Shown: positions 18,193 to 27,622 of the stretch, piece after piece | Position numbering within the stretch: position 1 is the first letter of the stretch | How the letters are laid out: each line of letters begins with the position of its first letter | Assembly (NCBI GenBank): GCA_029335875.2 | Contig: JARJMZ020000023.1 | Span: 1 to 64,000, forward strand | Length of the DNA: 64,000 nucleotides | Direction of reading: 5' to 3' | Source of the DNA: Thermoprotei archaeon | GTDB taxonomy: Archaea > Thermoproteota > Thermoprotei_A > Sulfolobales > Acidilobaceae | Notes under the pieces: generated by a model | Databases searched by the model: none | What the model saw: only the letters and a program-made list of their open reading frames with translations | What the model was told of the DNA's origin: nothing | Position numbers and translations under genes: made by a program

Positions 18193-19748
18193 CTCCTCCT
18201 AAGCCTGGGCTCAACTATAGTTTCGAGAGTGAAGCCTAAGGCTACAAAGGCGAAACTGAAGAAGCCCAGCAGGAGCCCTGGAGGCAGGATCCACCACCAC
18301 ATGTTATAGGCTATGCCCCTATTAGCTTGGGCGTCAGCCAGTATTCTGCCCCATGTTGGCAGCCCATGGTCTATGCCTAGGACGCTGAGCCCAGCCTCTG
18401 CTATTATGGCTCCGGGGACGCTGAAAACTAGGACCGCCATAGTGTATGGTATGAGCTGGGGTATTATGTGCCTGAACACTATCCTGGAAGTTGAGGCCCC
18501 AATGGCTTTAGCCGCTTCAACATACTGTTCAGACTTAATACTTAAAGCCATACTCCTTGTAACTATAGCCACACCACCCCAACTAAAAACCACTATAATA
18601 AACATCAATATAGCCATTGCAGGCCACCCAGCCCACCCTCTAGTCTGGATAGCTACGCCAACTAGGATAAGGAGCGGGAGTAGGGGCACGTTAACTATGA
18701 CGTCAACAAGCCTCTGAATAACCTCATCAACCCTCCCACCGAAATAACCACTAATAACCCCAAGTACTAAGCCTATCATAACAGTTGCGAGAGCAACTAG
18801 GAACCCTATAGCTAAAGCTACGGGGAACCCGAAAAGGACGCCCTGGAACAAGTCCCTACCCACGTTGTCAGTCCCCAGCAGACCGTAAGAGTTGCCAAGA
18901 ACTCTTATCTCAACATTTACTCTAAGAGAGCCTTCGCCAAACATCTTAGCTATCTCCCTGGGGTCTATGCCGGTATAAGCTAGGATCAGAGTAACCTGAT
19001 ACTCTCCAGGTAGCCGAGCGAACTCTCTCCCCCCTGCTCTAGGCTCCCCGAAAACTGCTATGTAATATGCGCTCTTCATCTCCTCAAGGGTAATAGTTAA
19101 ATTGAAGTAGTCTATATACTGCAGAGAGAAAGCCCCGTGATCTATCTTAACAAGTCTAATTTTGTCTAGGGGGAAGCTCTCTTCACCGACTTCTAGTACG
19201 AGACCATCAGGCCTCGTCAATAACATTAGCACGTTCATCTTTATCCGTGAAAGGTTCACGTTCTCGGAAGCCTTAACCTCGAATATGACCAGTACGTCTT
19301 GGGCGTAGTCGTTAACGTCTAAGTTATAGTTCACCCTGTAGACTTCAACATAGCCGAAGGGTAATAGTTTCTTAATGCCCATGGCTTTAACATATTCAGG
19401 AGCAATCCTCCCTATATCTTCTGGGATCAATATTATCCTAGAATCTTGAGGGCGCAAGTTCGAGTATATAGACGTCTTTGAAACGTCGATACCTAAATAT
19501 CTAACCCACTCTGGCTTAGCCATTTTAGGGTTATATATCCATGGAGGTTCTGTGGCGTACCTCCATTTTGAGGGGAAGTCTCCTGGTAGAGTTGTTAGAG
19601 AATATATTGACATTACAATCATGAACGCCAGTATTACTAATCCTACCCTACCCATGTTATATGTGATGATCTCCCTTAACAGCCCCCTAGCGGATCTTAA
19701 GATGACTATTAGAGGGTTCTCCTTCACAGCCCTCCTCGAGCTCATCAC
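18189..19748 (-). CDS. Dipeptide-type ABC importer permease, DppC-like, with large extracellular insertion
   Basis: The 519-residue protein has the DppC core in its C-terminal half: LGTDNVGRDLFQGVLFG, the EAA loop VEAAKAIGASTSRIVFRHIIPQ and the closing GFTLETIVEPRLRRR. Between helix 1 (about 30-50) and the core lies an insertion of about 220 residues predicted to be outside the cell, with beta-rich sequence (ILVIFEVKASENVNLS, FSLQYIDYFNLTI). Bacterial DppC is about 300 residues. The insertion may help dock the stalked binding protein encoded at 20945. It overlaps its neighbours by 4 bases on both sides. Confidence 0.9.
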   Translation of the reverse strand: MMSSRRAVKENPLIVILRSARGLLREIITYNMGRVGLVILAFMIVMSIYSLTTLPGDFPSKWRYATEPPWIYNPKMAKPEWVRYLGIDVSKTSIYSNLRPQDSRIILIPEDIGRIAPEYVKAMGIKKLLPFGYVEVYRVNYNLDVNDYAQDVLVIFEVKASENVNLSRIKMNVLMLLTRPDGLVLEVGEESFPLDKIRLVKIDHGAFSLQYIDYFNLTITLEEMKSAYYIAVFGEPRAGGREFARLPGEYQVTLILAYTGIDPREIAKMFGEGSLRVNVEIRVLGNSYGLLGTDNVGRDLFQGVLFGFPVALAIGFLVALATVMIGLVLGVISGYFGGRVDEVIQRLVDVIVNVPLLPLLILVGVAIQTRGWAGWPAMAILMFIIVVFSWGGVAIVTRSMALSIKSEQYVEAAKAIGASTSRIVFRHIIPQLIPYTMAVLVFSVPGAIIAEAGLSVLGIDHGLPTWGRILADAQANRGIAYNMWWWILPPGLLLGFFSFAFVALGFTLETIVEPRLRRR

Positions 19749-20857
19749 AGTTTCACCCTAGGATCGAGTATAACGTATAGAACCTCGAGTATGAACCTTG
19801 CAACCAGGTATACTAGGGTTGTAACGTAGACTAACGCTAGCACCATAGGGCTATCTCCAGCCGATATAGACACGTAGTAGAGCAGGCCCATCCCAGGCCA
19901 GTCGAACACGGTCTCAGTTATAATGAACCCTCCAATACTGCCAGCCAAGCCTAGTATGACGAAAGTCAGTATAGGCCCAGCTATAACCCTTATAATATAC
20001 TTCCTAACCACGGTACCCTCACTAAGCCCTTTAGCCCTAGCAGCCATAACATAGTCTTCACTTACAACCCTAATAGCTACAGCCCTAGCAGAATAAAGCC
20101 ACCCCCCCAGAACGGCGAAAGTGACCACGAGAATTGGAATATAGGAGAAGTATAGCACGTCCCTCAAAGCTGTTAAAGCCCCTGAAAAGTTCAGGCTCAG
20201 GAGGCTGTCTGAAAACCTGGAGATATGAGCTACGATGGGCCTATAGCTGGAGGGCGCTATACCAAGGTAGAAGCCGAAGAGGAACACTGAGAGCATAGCT
20301 ATCCACCACACGGGGAAAGCGTTGGTTATAGCAGCGTAAGTTATGACACTCTTATCTAGAACACTACCCCTCTTATAGGCTATATAAGGCCCTAAGGGGA
20401 CCGCTATTATAGCTGACAACACGTAGGCCAAAGTTATCATCAATATAGTCCTAGGCAACGCCACAGCTATAGCATCCCCGGCTCCGAGGGGCCTCCTTAA
20501 CCCTAAAACCCCTGCAACCTCGTCATGGGTCACGTGCAGGTCCAAAACCAACACTTTGGGTATCAGAGACATTGTCCTCAAATACCAAGGCTTATCCAGT
20601 CCATACACACTTAACAGTTGCTCCCTATACTCCCTAACCATCTTCTCGCGCTCTTCAGGAGTATAAGGTGAGCCTGGCTTACTAAGCTCCTCCCTGAACG
20701 CCCTAACCTGCTCATGTATTACGGCATTAAGAATTACGGTATCATAGCCAGTAGCACCCATAATGACCGCCGTGAGAACTAGTATAATAAACAATATGAT
20801 TGTCAAAGTTAAACCTCTAAAAGCTATTACCCTCAAAGACCTCCTATCAAGGGGCAT
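19745..20857 (-). CDS. Dipeptide-type ABC importer permease, DppB-like
   Basis: The 370-residue protein has six predicted helices and the DppB EAA loop VMAARAKGLSEGTVVRKYI. The closing segment FDWPGMGLLYYVSISAGDSPMV is diagnostic for DppB/OppB (YPGMG...D.P). The periplasm-side loop after helix 1 (about residues 40-130) is longer than in bacteria and includes VYGLDKPWYLR. It pairs with the DppC-like protein that overlaps its 3' end by 4 bases. Confidence 0.92.
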   Translation of the reverse strand: MPLDRRSLRVIAFRGLTLTIILFIILVLTAVIMGATGYDTVILNAVIHEQVRAFREELSKPGSPYTPEEREKMVREYREQLLSVYGLDKPWYLRTMSLIPKVLVLDLHVTHDEVAGVLGLRRPLGAGDAIAVALPRTILMITLAYVLSAIIAVPLGPYIAYKRGSVLDKSVITYAAITNAFPVWWIAMLSVFLFGFYLGIAPSSYRPIVAHISRFSDSLLSLNFSGALTALRDVLYFSYIPILVVTFAVLGGWLYSARAVAIRVVSEDYVMAARAKGLSEGTVVRKYIIRVIAGPILTFVILGLAGSIGGFIITETVFDWPGMGLLYYVSISAGDSPMVLALVYVTTLVYLVARFILEVLYVILDPRVKL

Positions 20858-20944
20858 AACAACACCCTTTAGTACTCATAGGAATTTAAGGTTTAAAAAT
20901 CTTAAATAAATAGGAAAAAGTTAAAAAGATTTGAGCAGGGCGCG

Positions 20945-23900
20945 TTAGCTTCTCCTCATGAACAGCATTCCGGCTATTGCTAGTAGTATTATTAGGTTGA
21001 CTATGCTGACTATTAGGGCCCACCTTGCTGTTGATTGTGCTGCTTCTGCGGTTCCACCTACTGTTTGTATGTCTGTTGATAGTTTCCTCTCAACACTGCT
21101 AATCCTATCTTCCGTCGATGTTTTGAGGTCTCCGAGGCTCTTGCCCATTTCCGCTCCTAGGGCTTTTATAGAGCTTGCAGTAGCTTCGCCCAGGCCTTCT
21201 AATGCTTTTGTGAATGTTTCTGTTAGTATTGTAACGCTCTTAGCTAGCTCCTCGCTTAGGCCGCCCCTAACTTCCGCGATCCTCTTCAGAAGGTCTTCGT
21301 TGATAGCCCTAAGCCTCTCCTCAAGTTCTTCGACGCTTTTACCGACACCGGCAATTTGCTCTATAAGTTCTGCGGGCACAGTCTGGATCCTAATAATGAT
21401 CTCAGTTGGTAGAATGACCTCGCTTGAATAAGCTATAACTAGGAGCTCATAGACAGTGTAGGGTAGTAATAGTGTCGTAACATCCACCGGAAGCTTGATG
21501 ACGAACCCGACAGGAGCCTTCTCAGCGGAGCCGCTAGCGACTACAGCCTTAGTAGCGGGGTCTCTGATAAGATACTTGATGAATATGTCGCCGACACCCC
21601 TAGCATCTACAATAATCTCAGTGGAGCCTCCTACAGGTATTAGTGGTGCTTTAACAGCCGCGATACTGACTGGTGTAGCCTCACCATAAGCTATGGGGCC
21701 AAACGGGTACGTTGGATCCCTAAAAGCCTCTAAAATTAGTTTCTGCTCCTCAGAGCTATAGTATGTTAGCATGTATGGCCCATTAGATATCCATACAGTT
21801 CCAGTCTTAGTAAACCAGTCAGATAAAACTCTGACTCTAGAAGCCCACTCATCAGCAGTCATTAAAGTCTTGCCGTCTGGCGTTGTTATGAACTTCTTGT
21901 AATCATCATATTTTATCCTGCCTTCAGTGAAGTGCTTGACTATTAGCTCGGCGTCGGCTTTGATGACTAGGCTGAGCCATGGCAATCTCTCCGCCCTAGC
22001 TCTTGTTAAGCTTAGAGCCCTCTCCTTGCTGACATAGCCGACATAGTCTTGAGCGGCTACTAGCTCGAATGGCAATGATGTTGTTGTGGCCCATGTGGCC
22101 CAGTCAGCTATATATGCTGGCTCGAAATGCCAGAAGTTTACGTAGACCTCAAGATTGTTGCCTACAGGCCTAACAGCGACAACGGTGTCAAAATTTTCTT
22201 TATACACAGTTGCATACTCTCTCTCGATCTTAGCCTTTTCAGTGTTGTAGGCTGCGTCAAGGTATAATGCTAGTGATCCTAGTAGGTCAGCCCACGTTAT
22301 AGTTTGACCACTGTGCCATTTAGCTCCTAGGAACCTAGACATGTCAAACACCACTTTGCTCGTTGCCTCGGTTCTTCCAATGTCTTTAGCGTATACCCAT
22401 GTGCCTCTCTCAGCATCCCACCATATGGCGTCATCTGGAACCTTGAGTTTACCATCTGGGCCTGCTGTTTCAACTGCGAATGTTACCCTGAAGCCTATGG
22501 GCATTCCTGTGAATGGATGTCTCCACACTACGAAGTCATAAGTGCACCTTGCAGGGTCTACGCTATAAACATCCCTAAATCCTCTATAAGTATTCCATAC
22601 AGTAGTTGCAGTCCATACCCATAGGTGTCCTATTTTAATGTCTTTTCTACCCTCAACATACCAGCCCCTACAGTTGTAGGGACTTCTCAAGCCGGCTCCA
22701 AGGTCTATTGTTAAACCTTTAACTTCAGCCCTAACAGGCCACTTGTCGTGCGTGGCGAAACCCCAGATTCTCACTGACTCTAGTATTGCGAGCTCAGTGC
22801 CTTTCCTTAGAGCGTCAAGCCACTCCTCCTTACTCTTAACCAACATGTAGTAGGCTTCTCTAGCATAGTCTGAAGCGTTCTTACCATCAATAGTAAGCTC
22901 ATGCTTATAATTCCAGTATTCCGGCTCAGCCCACCCAGGCAAATAACCTATGATGTCCGCCCCGAACTGCGCTAGGTTGCCCGGGTCCCACCTATCTAAG
23001 ACGCCTTTACCCCAACCTTCAGTATAGAAGTGCCATTTAAAGTCTATTGGGTTGGTTCCATAAACTATATCTATTGCGGGTCCGAACGCTAGCTCTGAAG
23101 GTATTACGTTAAACCCTAGCTTGACAAGTTCTAGGGCGAAAGCCCTACCTAACAGTAGCCTCTCATCTTCAACCCTAATAATGCCGATTATATCTATCCT
23201 CTGACCCCTGTAATGCCATTTGCCCCCAATTAAGTCCGCTCCAGCTGAAGTCATTATGTCAGCTATCCTCCTCCTAGCTCTTTCAAAGTCGTATGTGAAA
23301 ACATACTTAGCCATCAGGTCAGCCAGCTCAGTGTATGTTGGATCGTCTGGCCCATAGAATGTGTACTTTATAGTGGCGAACCCCCTATAGATTTCTTTTA
23401 ATATTGTCTCCCTGTCGAAAGCGTAGTTTAACTCGAACCTCAATTCTCTTATGCAGAACGGGTTAAAACCTATCACACGGTCATCTTTTATAGCTTTAAA
23501 GACCTCTTCAACCCCAGTCTTATTGGTTAGGTCTACTATGCCGCAGAGCTCGACTTCAGTCTTCTTCTCTGCTGGGAGCGGCTTAACGTATCTCACTAGT
23601 ATTGGGTTGACTCCTAAGGCTAGAGCTGCAGCCTCCTTAGACAGTATGCCCGGCAACTTAACTATCTGGACTGGGGCTGGGTTTAAGACTATGTCTGTCA
23701 GCCCTGAAGGGGCTGTCACAATTTTTATTTCCGGAGTTGCTGCAAGCCTTGCAGCCATGTCTCCGGGGATTCTACCGAAAATGTATAAGTCTATGGTTCC
23801 GGCTTTTATGGCTGGCTCAACGTCGGGAATGGGTACCCTAAACCATTCGACCCTGTCAACAGCCGGGCCCTTCTGAGCCTCTACAGGAGCTGAGAGTGCC

Positions 23901-23971
23901 GCCGCCATGGGCAATGCTAGGAGTAGGACTAGGATTAGGGCTGTCAAGGTTTTAAGAAGTCTTCCCAACAA
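20945..23971 (-). CDS. Family 5 solute-binding protein with C-terminal coiled-coil stalk and membrane anchor
   Basis: This 1008-residue protein has a signal peptide (about 5-32), a family 5 binding domain, and an unusual tail. Binding-domain signs include CIRELRFELNYAFDRETIL near residue 190 and WHSGQTITWADLLGSLALYL near 560. After a beta-type linker, residues about 865-975 form a long heptad-rich helix (VEELEERLRAINEDLLKRIA and SVERKLSTDIQTVGG). A single membrane helix with an MRRS tail ends the chain. The binding domain should sit away from the membrane on a coiled-coil stalk, probably oligomeric. It starts at TTG after GGGGTGAG, and the two permeases and ATPase follow. Peptides or oligosaccharides are the usual ligands in archaea; which one is open. 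Confidence 0.88.
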   Translation of the reverse strand: MLGRLLKTLTALILVLLLALPMAAALSAPVEAQKGPAVDRVEWFRVPIPDVEPAIKAGTIDLYIFGRIPGDMAARLAATPEIKIVTAPSGLTDIVLNPAPVQIVKLPGILSKEAAALALGVNPILVRYVKPLPAEKKTEVELCGIVDLTNKTGVEEVFKAIKDDRVIGFNPFCIRELRFELNYAFDRETILKEIYRGFATIKYTFYGPDDPTYTELADLMAKYVFTYDFERARRRIADIMTSAGADLIGGKWHYRGQRIDIIGIIRVEDERLLLGRAFALELVKLGFNVIPSELAFGPAIDIVYGTNPIDFKWHFYTEGWGKGVLDRWDPGNLAQFGADIIGYLPGWAEPEYWNYKHELTIDGKNASDYAREAYYMLVKSKEEWLDALRKGTELAILESVRIWGFATHDKWPVRAEVKGLTIDLGAGLRSPYNCRGWYVEGRKDIKIGHLWVWTATTVWNTYRGFRDVYSVDPARCTYDFVVWRHPFTGMPIGFRVTFAVETAGPDGKLKVPDDAIWWDAERGTWVYAKDIGRTEATSKVVFDMSRFLGAKWHSGQTITWADLLGSLALYLDAAYNTEKAKIEREYATVYKENFDTVVAVRPVGNNLEVYVNFWHFEPAYIADWATWATTTSLPFELVAAQDYVGYVSKERALSLTRARAERLPWLSLVIKADAELIVKHFTEGRIKYDDYKKFITTPDGKTLMTADEWASRVRVLSDWFTKTGTVWISNGPYMLTYYSSEEQKLILEAFRDPTYPFGPIAYGEATPVSIAAVKAPLIPVGGSTEIIVDARGVGDIFIKYLIRDPATKAVVASGSAEKAPVGFVIKLPVDVTTLLLPYTVYELLVIAYSSEVILPTEIIIRIQTVPAELIEQIAGVGKSVEELEERLRAINEDLLKRIAEVRGGLSEELAKSVTILTETFTKALEGLGEATASSIKALGAEMGKSLGDLKTSTEDRISSVERKLSTDIQTVGGTAEAAQSTARWALIVSIVNLIILLAIAGMLFMRRS

Positions 23972-24019
23972 TGCTCACCCCCTAGCCGGATACTAGTTGA
24001 GCATTGAGAGCTTAAAAAT

Positions 24020-24814
24020 TTAACGTTTACGTGCACGCGCTGACCTCAGCTCTAACATGGCTAGGAGTGCTGCTAGGATAATTAAAGGTGTTAGGGCCGG
24101 TTTCGAGAGGCTTCTTGCCATGCTCTCCTCAACTATTGAGACGTTGAAAGCTGTAACTTTAGTTTCAATGTTTACGGGGACATGGCACGCTCCCCTACAG
24201 TCTACCGCTAGGAGGTTAACGGTCTTATAGCCTTCTAGAAGCTCCACTGTTAGCCTATAGTCTCCAGGCTTCTCCACTTTTACTTGAAGGCTCTCTATTA
24301 TAAGGTCGTATCTTAGAGATGCTGAAACCCCAAGGCCTGGGGCATCATAGCTGGCCATTAGGACCCCAGGCTCTAAAGCCTCTATGACTTTGACTGTTAC
24401 TACATGTCTTATGGGGGTCTCTACATATACCACGGGGACATCAAAACTCTGGCCAACCTCGCTGGGAATATCTATGTATCCAGTCTCGCCCGCAAAGTTC
24501 AGGTATGGCCCACTGATATCCATAGAATTCCCGCTGGCATTAGTGTAAACTATTATCTTCAAAGTGTAACCTTCAGGCTTAACGAGGCTGACGACGGTAT
24601 AGCGTATAGCGTAGTCAACGTTAACCGAAAAACCAACGCCGGAGCCTTCAATAGCAGAGACGTCGCAGTAGCCATTAGAACATAAGACTAACTCTCTAAA
24701 ACCTAAGCCTGAAAGCTGAAAAAGAGATAGTATGAGGGAAGCTAGTAGCGATAATACGAGTAGGGCGCGCCTCAAATTCAAAGCAAATCCTCTACTCGAG
24801 TAGGTAAACTTCAA
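24020..24814 (-). CDS. Exported membrane-anchored protein of unknown function
   Basis: I do not recognise this 264-residue protein. It has an N-terminal membrane segment (about 16-36), a beta-rich extracellular middle, and a C-terminal helix (TPLIILAALLAMLELR) followed by RSARARKR on the cytoplasmic side. Four cysteines appear in two close pairs: LCSNGYC near residue 45 and DCRGAC near 205, which could form disulfides. It lies between the binding protein of the dipeptide-type importer and its second ATPase, and is divergent from another small exported protein at 24890 with a similar plan. An accessory role in the importer is possible but is only inferred from position. Confidence 0.7.
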   Translation of the reverse strand: MKFTYSSRGFALNLRRALLVLSLLASLILSLFQLSGLGFRELVLCSNGYCDVSAIEGSGVGFSVNVDYAIRYTVVSLVKPEGYTLKIIVYTNASGNSMDISGPYLNFAGETGYIDIPSEVGQSFDVPVVYVETPIRHVVTVKVIEALEPGVLMASYDAPGLGVSASLRYDLIIESLQVKVEKPGDYRLTVELLEGYKTVNLLAVDCRGACHVPVNIETKVTAFNVSIVEESMARSLSKPALTPLIILAALLAMLELRSARARKR

Positions 24815-24831
24815 ACCAAAACCCTTTAATG

Positions 24832-24853
24832 TTAACGTGAAAGGCTAACGTTA
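24832..24853. promoter_or_regulatory. Repeated TTAACGT / TAACGTTA elements between divergent promoters
   Basis: TTAACGT at 24832-24838 and the self-complementary TAACGTTA at 24846-24853 lie in the 75-base gap between the divergent genes at 24814 and 24890. ATTAAAG on the minus side and TTATAAG on the plus side flank or overlap them at promoter distance. A shared regulator site is plausible; chance is not excluded. Confidence 0.3.
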
Positions 24854-24889
24854 TAAGCCTTTGAAGGGACAAAGCCTAGTGGGGAGTCT

Positions 24890-25357
24890 ATGAGTCTAGC
24901 TAAAATAGTAATGGGAATAGCGGGCATGATCCTAGCCTTAATGATGTCTATAGTGGCCAGCGGGCAGGACTTTGAGGGAGAACACTCTGTTACTCTAACA
25001 GGTAACGTTAGGGGGCCTGTGGCTGAGATAGTTAAACTCCCCCTAGAAGGTAGAGTTTACACGGATGTAGACTTGACTATAAACAACACGGGGGGGAAAA
25101 GAGCTAGTATTACTATAGGGGGTTCCCGTATAGTCTTAGCGCCTGGAAGTTCGAAACACGTAGAAGTATACGATCTGACGTCCCTCTTCAAAGTAGAGTT
25201 CGAAGACGGCGAAGGGGAGCTCCAAGTAGTGGTTAAGGCTGCGTGGAAGGAGAGGGTGACCCCCATGCTCTCTCTAGTATCTATACTAGTGCTGATGTTG
25301 TCGATGATAATAGCGGGTTACGGGCTGGTGGAATATATGATTTTGAGGAAACTTTAA
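24890..25357 (+). CDS. Small exported protein with C-terminal membrane anchor, unknown function
   Basis: This 155-residue protein has a signal-anchor (about 5-24), a beta-rich domain of about 90 residues (VDLTINNTGGKRASITIGGS looks like an Ig-like or DUF11-type fold), and a C-terminal helix (about 125-148). It contains no cysteine. The ATG follows a GTGGGGAG site. The TTATAAG at about 24851-24857 would give a short leader. Its plan resembles its divergent neighbour at 24020, although the sequences do not visibly match. Its stop lies 10 bases from the stop of the convergent OppD-like ATPase. No function can be assigned. Confidence 0.72.
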   Translation: MSLAKIVMGIAGMILALMMSIVASGQDFEGEHSVTLTGNVRGPVAEIVKLPLEGRVYTDVDLTINNTGGKRASITIGGSRIVLAPGSSKHVEVYDLTSLFKVEFEDGEGELQVVVKAAWKERVTPMLSLVSILVLMLSMIIAGYGLVEYMILRKL

Positions 25358-25367
25358 AGCATCCAGC

Positions 25368-26375
25368 CTAGAATCCTAGTTTCGCCCTCATCCCCCCCGT
25401 TTTCTCGAGCCAGCACGCTACCCTATGTTCTTTCTCTACTTCAACCTCTTCAGGGTCTCTGCTGCAAACCTCCATAGCCCAGGGGCATCTGGGGGCGAAT
25501 CTACACCCTTTAGGTGGGTTTATGAGGTCTGGGGGTTGTCCTGGTATGTATGCTAGGGCTTCTTTTGATCCTTTCAGTTTGGGGACTGATTTCATTAGCA
25601 GGTATGTGTATGGGTGTCTCGGCTTGTAGAATATGTTTTCGCTGGGGCCGTACTCTGCTATTTTGCCAGCGTACATTATCGCTACGTAGTCTGATAGTTC
25701 AGCTATTACTGCTAGGTCGTGTGTTATGAGTATTACGCTTATACCTTTCTCCCTCTGCAGTCTCTTCACGAGGTTTAATATTTGGGCTTGGACTACAACG
25801 TCTAAGGCTGTCGTGGGCTCGTCAGCTATTACTATGTCTGGCTCTAACGCTAAGGCCATGGATATGACCACCCTCTGTTTCTGGCCCCCGCTGAGCTCGT
25901 GCGGGTACCTGTTAGCTATGCTCCTGTCTAGGCCCACGCTCTCCAGAAGCTCGTATACCCTGTTTCTGGCTTCTACTCTACTCATACCCCCATGGTATCT
26001 CAGGACCTCCTCTATCTGGGCCCCGGCGGTGTATACTGGGTTAAGGCTGTTCATAGCGCCCTGAAATATCATGCTAACCTTCTTCCACCTAATTTTCCTC
26101 CTAATCTCGTCCTCGCTAAGCTTAGTAACGTCTACGCCGTCAACAACTATGCTCCCCGAAACTATTTTGCCAGGAGGGGGCACCATGCCTAGAATACTCC
26201 AGGCTAGAGTACTCTTACCGCACCCACTCTCCCCCGCCACCCCGAGGATACGCCCGCGCTCCAAGGTTAAGCTTACGTCATCAACAGCCTTCACAGGCCC
26301 CTTCAACGTGTAATAGTATGTCTTCAAATTCTCTATCTCAAGCAGAGCCACGAGATAACCCCCATTTCCCCTCAA
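25368..26375 (-). CDS. Dipeptide/oligopeptide ABC importer ATPase (OppD/DppD type)
   Basis: The 335-residue ATPase has Walker A GESGCGKST, Q-loop MIFQGAMNSLNPV, signature LSGGQKQRVVISMALAL, Walker B IVIADEPTTALDV and switch His in THDLAVIAE. The C-terminal oligopeptide domain shows the usual Cys pattern GCRFAPRC...VC...ACW. With the OppF-like protein at 17095 it makes the expected heterodimer of the dipeptide-type importer. The gene is separated from the rest of that operon by two unknown genes, one of them on the opposite strand, so it has its own promoter. Confidence 0.92.
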   Translation of the reverse strand: MRGNGGYLVALLEIENLKTYYYTLKGPVKAVDDVSLTLERGRILGVAGESGCGKSTLAWSILGMVPPPGKIVSGSIVVDGVDVTKLSEDEIRRKIRWKKVSMIFQGAMNSLNPVYTAGAQIEEVLRYHGGMSRVEARNRVYELLESVGLDRSIANRYPHELSGGQKQRVVISMALALEPDIVIADEPTTALDVVVQAQILNLVKRLQREKGISVILITHDLAVIAELSDYVAIMYAGKIAEYGPSENIFYKPRHPYTYLLMKSVPKLKGSKEALAYIPGQPPDLINPPKGCRFAPRCPWAMEVCSRDPEEVEVEKEHRVACWLEKTGGMRAKLGF

Positions 26376-26413
26376 AAGACTCTAAACCTTAAAAATTTGA
26401 GAGCCGGGAAACC

Positions 26414-27622
26414 CTACTTTAGAAGTAGGAGTTTCTCGGAGTTAAAGGCTTTAACAGAAGCGTACGCAAAGGCAGCTGTCAGAGCATACAGTATGACTAG
26501 GTGTTTAAAGGCAGCCCCCAAGGCTCCAGTCGACACCCAGTATAGTGCGAGGGCCGCGTGAGTGAAGGGTATAAGCTGTAGTATCATAGAAGACCACCCC
26601 GGTATTTTCGTGAGGTCCACTATGAGGGCTGAGAAGTATACGGCCATGGCGACCACGAGTATTACAGTTGAAGACATCTGGGCAGACCTGACAGTAGCGC
26701 TCCTAGAGGCTACTATACTAGTTATAGCTGAGGTTAAAGCCATGAGCCCGAAAGCTGACACAAGCCAGGAGAAGGCTAGGGGCGGGGAGAGCCTTAAAAC
26801 ACCCCCTGCCAGGTAGAAGAAAGCTAGAATAGCGAAGCTATCGGCCAGGGCGGCGACCATGCCCAGTATTATGGAGGCAGCCATCTTACCCACTAGTATG
26901 TCCCTCCTGCTCAGGGGGGTCACTAAAAGCTTCTCTATAGTCCTCCTCTCCCTCTCCCCCACGATGCTATCAGACATGAAGACTATAGCTGGGTATACTA
27001 CGAAGAATAGGGAGAAAGCCAGGATCCTAGCTGTGAAAGCGACTTCAGCCTCCCCCGAGCCTGCGGGCGCCCCCCCAGCTAGGTGGTATCCTGTAGCTAT
27101 TAATATGGGGTTCCTGAAAGCCCCAGGGTCTACTTTAACCCCCGCCTCTTCCGAGAGCCTCTTAATCCTCCCATCTACAAGGTCTAGGCTCAACCTGTAT
27201 AGGGCCCACTGTATAGCCTGGTAGGCCATGTCGCTAGCCGGGGAGCCAACGAGCCTGCTAACCCTCACAACCCCCTGACCATCTATCCTAGATATGTTCT
27301 CATAGAACCCTCTCGGCACCACTACTAGGACGTCCGCCCCCTCCAGGAAACTCCTGGAGACTGTTATGTTAACGTTTAACTTGAGGAGTGAAGCCTCCTC
27401 CCTCACGAGCCGGGAGAGTTTCTCCCCGATCTCCGCTGGCTCCCCAGGCTCTAGGACTACGAGTATGGAGGCTGTCTGGGAAGTGTATAGCAGCCCCGAG
27501 AATATTGCTAGGCTGGGGAGGGATACTAGGGGTAGCAGTATCACGGCTGCTAGGGTCCTATAGTCTCTTGAGAGGTCTAGGAGCTCCTTCCAGAGGACTA
27601 GCTTAAAACCCGCCACCGCCAA
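26414..27622 (-). CDS. ABC-2 type exporter permease (NatB-like)
   Basis: The 402-residue protein has one N-terminal helix (about 22-45), an extracellular domain of about 130 residues, then about five helices. The segment DSIVGERERRTIEKLLVTPLSRRDILVGK is the hallmark of ABC-2 permeases. It overlaps the ATPase gene at 27603 by 20 bases, so the two form a transporter. Relatives export sodium, drugs, copper-related factors or lipids; the substrate is unknown. Confidence 0.88.
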   Translation of the reverse strand: MAVAGFKLVLWKELLDLSRDYRTLAAVILLPLVSLPSLAIFSGLLYTSQTASILVVLEPGEPAEIGEKLSRLVREEASLLKLNVNITVSRSFLEGADVLVVVPRGFYENISRIDGQGVVRVSRLVGSPASDMAYQAIQWALYRLSLDLVDGRIKRLSEEAGVKVDPGAFRNPILIATGYHLAGGAPAGSGEAEVAFTARILAFSLFFVVYPAIVFMSDSIVGERERRTIEKLLVTPLSRRDILVGKMAASIILGMVAALADSFAILAFFYLAGGVLRLSPPLAFSWLVSAFGLMALTSAITSIVASRSATVRSAQMSSTVILVVAMAVYFSALIVDLTKIPGWSSMILQLIPFTHAALALYWVSTGALGAAFKHLVILYALTAAFAYASVKAFNSEKLLLLK

